DNA from: CAYFUL01 sp964346375
GTDB taxonomy: Bacteria > Bacillota > Clostridia > Tissierellales > Peptoniphilaceae
DNA length: 14,304 nucleotides
Reading direction: 5' to 3'
Assembly (NCBI GenBank): GCA_964346375.1
Contig: CAYFUL010000036.1
Span: 1-14,304, forward strand
The notes under the pieces: generated by a model
What the model was told of the DNA's origin: nothing
The model's input: only the letters and a program-made list of their open reading frames with translations
The model's database searches: none
In this document: positions 13,947 through 14,304 of the stretch, one piece after another
How positions within the stretch are numbered: position 1 is the first letter of the stretch
Layout: every line of letters starts with the position of its first letter
Program-made: the position numbers and the translations under genes

Positions 13947-14304
13947 GACTCGTATTTTTCCTTCCTATTCTTTAAATTTAAAATAATAGGAGTGCCGTCA
14001 AAACTATAAGCCTCCCTAATTTGATTTTCTAAATATCTAACATAGGAGAAATGAAATAACTCTCTATCATTTACAAAAAGTAAAAATTCTGGAGGTCTTA
14101 CACTAACTTGGCTACCATAGTAGAGTTTACCCCTCTTGCCCTTATCAGAAGGAGGTTGATTCATTAGTACAGCCCTATTTAAAATATCGTTAAGAACTCC
14201 AGTTTTAATTCTATGGTTGTAATTATTATTAACAAGTTCCATCATATCAAGAAGATCAGTTACTCTTTGTCCAGTTTTTGCAGAGATAAAAAGACATGGA
14301 GCAT
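13943..14304 (-). CDS. der: GTPase Der (EngA), C-terminal end only
   Basis: Der is a double-GTPase that helps mature the 50S ribosomal subunit. Only the last 120 codons lie in the window; the frame is open to the edge, and the gene begins beyond 14304. The visible part starts with the G5 motif of the second G domain (LFISAKTGQRV) and then the C-terminal KH-like domain: RIKTGVLNDILNRAV, PPSDKGKRGKLYYGSQ, RPPEFLLFVND, and FSYVRYLENQIREAYSFDGTPI. Its TGA overlaps the plsY ATG by four bases. der-plsY-gpsA order is common in Firmicutes. Confidence 0.96.
   Translation of the reverse strand, partial: APCLFISAKTGQRVTDLLDMMELVNNNYNHRIKTGVLNDILNRAVLMNQPPSDKGKRGKLYYGSQVSVRPPEFLLFVNDRELFHFSYVRYLENQIREAYSFDGTPIILNLKNRKEKYES

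Noticed and set aside
1..14304. CRISPR arrays, tRNA/rRNA genes, insertion sequences, phage or defence genes
   Set aside because: Looked for and not seen: coding is nearly continuous with conserved housekeeping genes, and there are no spaced repeats, transposase motifs or cloverleaf sequences.

Overview
This 14.3 kb window is an AT-rich, densely packed stretch of bacterial chromosome. By gene content it comes from a low-GC Gram-positive anaerobe of the Clostridia/Tissierellia type. The pointers are a miaB-mutS pair, a ylmE-sepF-ylmH division cluster, a clostridial-style MtnA relative, an AGGAGG-type ribosome binding site (RBS) in front of several genes, and start codons that include TTG. The genus cannot be fixed from the sequence alone. 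I see no rRNA, tRNA, CRISPR array, insertion sequence, phage gene or attachment site. No gap between genes exceeds about 100 bases.

Right block (14304 down to 7623, all minus strand), in transcription order: der (3' end only), plsY, gpsA, an HlyD-type membrane adaptor, ylmE/yggS, sepF, ylmH, lspA, rluD-type pseudouridine synthase, and a 66-residue orphan. Most joints overlap by 1-14 bases, so this looks like one translationally coupled operon for ribosome assembly, phospholipid synthesis, cell division and lipoprotein maturation. A hairpin with a short T-run lies between ylmH and lspA. A stronger hairpin plus T-run closes the operon.

Middle: one plus-strand gene (6889-7626) encodes a nucleoside phosphorylase of the MTA phosphorylase/PNP family. 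It runs divergently from an MtnA-type sugar-phosphate isomerase, and the two share a 93-base intergenic region holding a perfect 10-bp inverted repeat. Its 3' end collides with the right-block operon, and the terminator of that operon is written inside its last codons.

Left block (6796 down to 1, minus strand): mtnA, an HD-domain phosphohydrolase, a COG2509-type FAD oxidoreductase, miaB and mutS (3' end missing). These too overlap or nearly touch, giving an operon that joins nucleoside/sugar-phosphate salvage to tRNA modification and mismatch repair. The phosphorylase and MtnA would catalyse consecutive steps: cleavage of a purine nucleoside (possibly the methylthio- or deoxy-nucleoside left by SAM enzymes) to a sugar 1-phosphate, then isomerisation.

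The most notable points are these. MiaB carries Ser in place of the first Cys of the radical-SAM CxxxCxxC motif. The MTAP-like protein has PNP-like base-contact residues. mutS holds an 11-base homopolymer. The divergent regulatory repeat and the two hairpins also merit a look. Nothing here is clearly a wholly new system; most of the window is conserved housekeeping.
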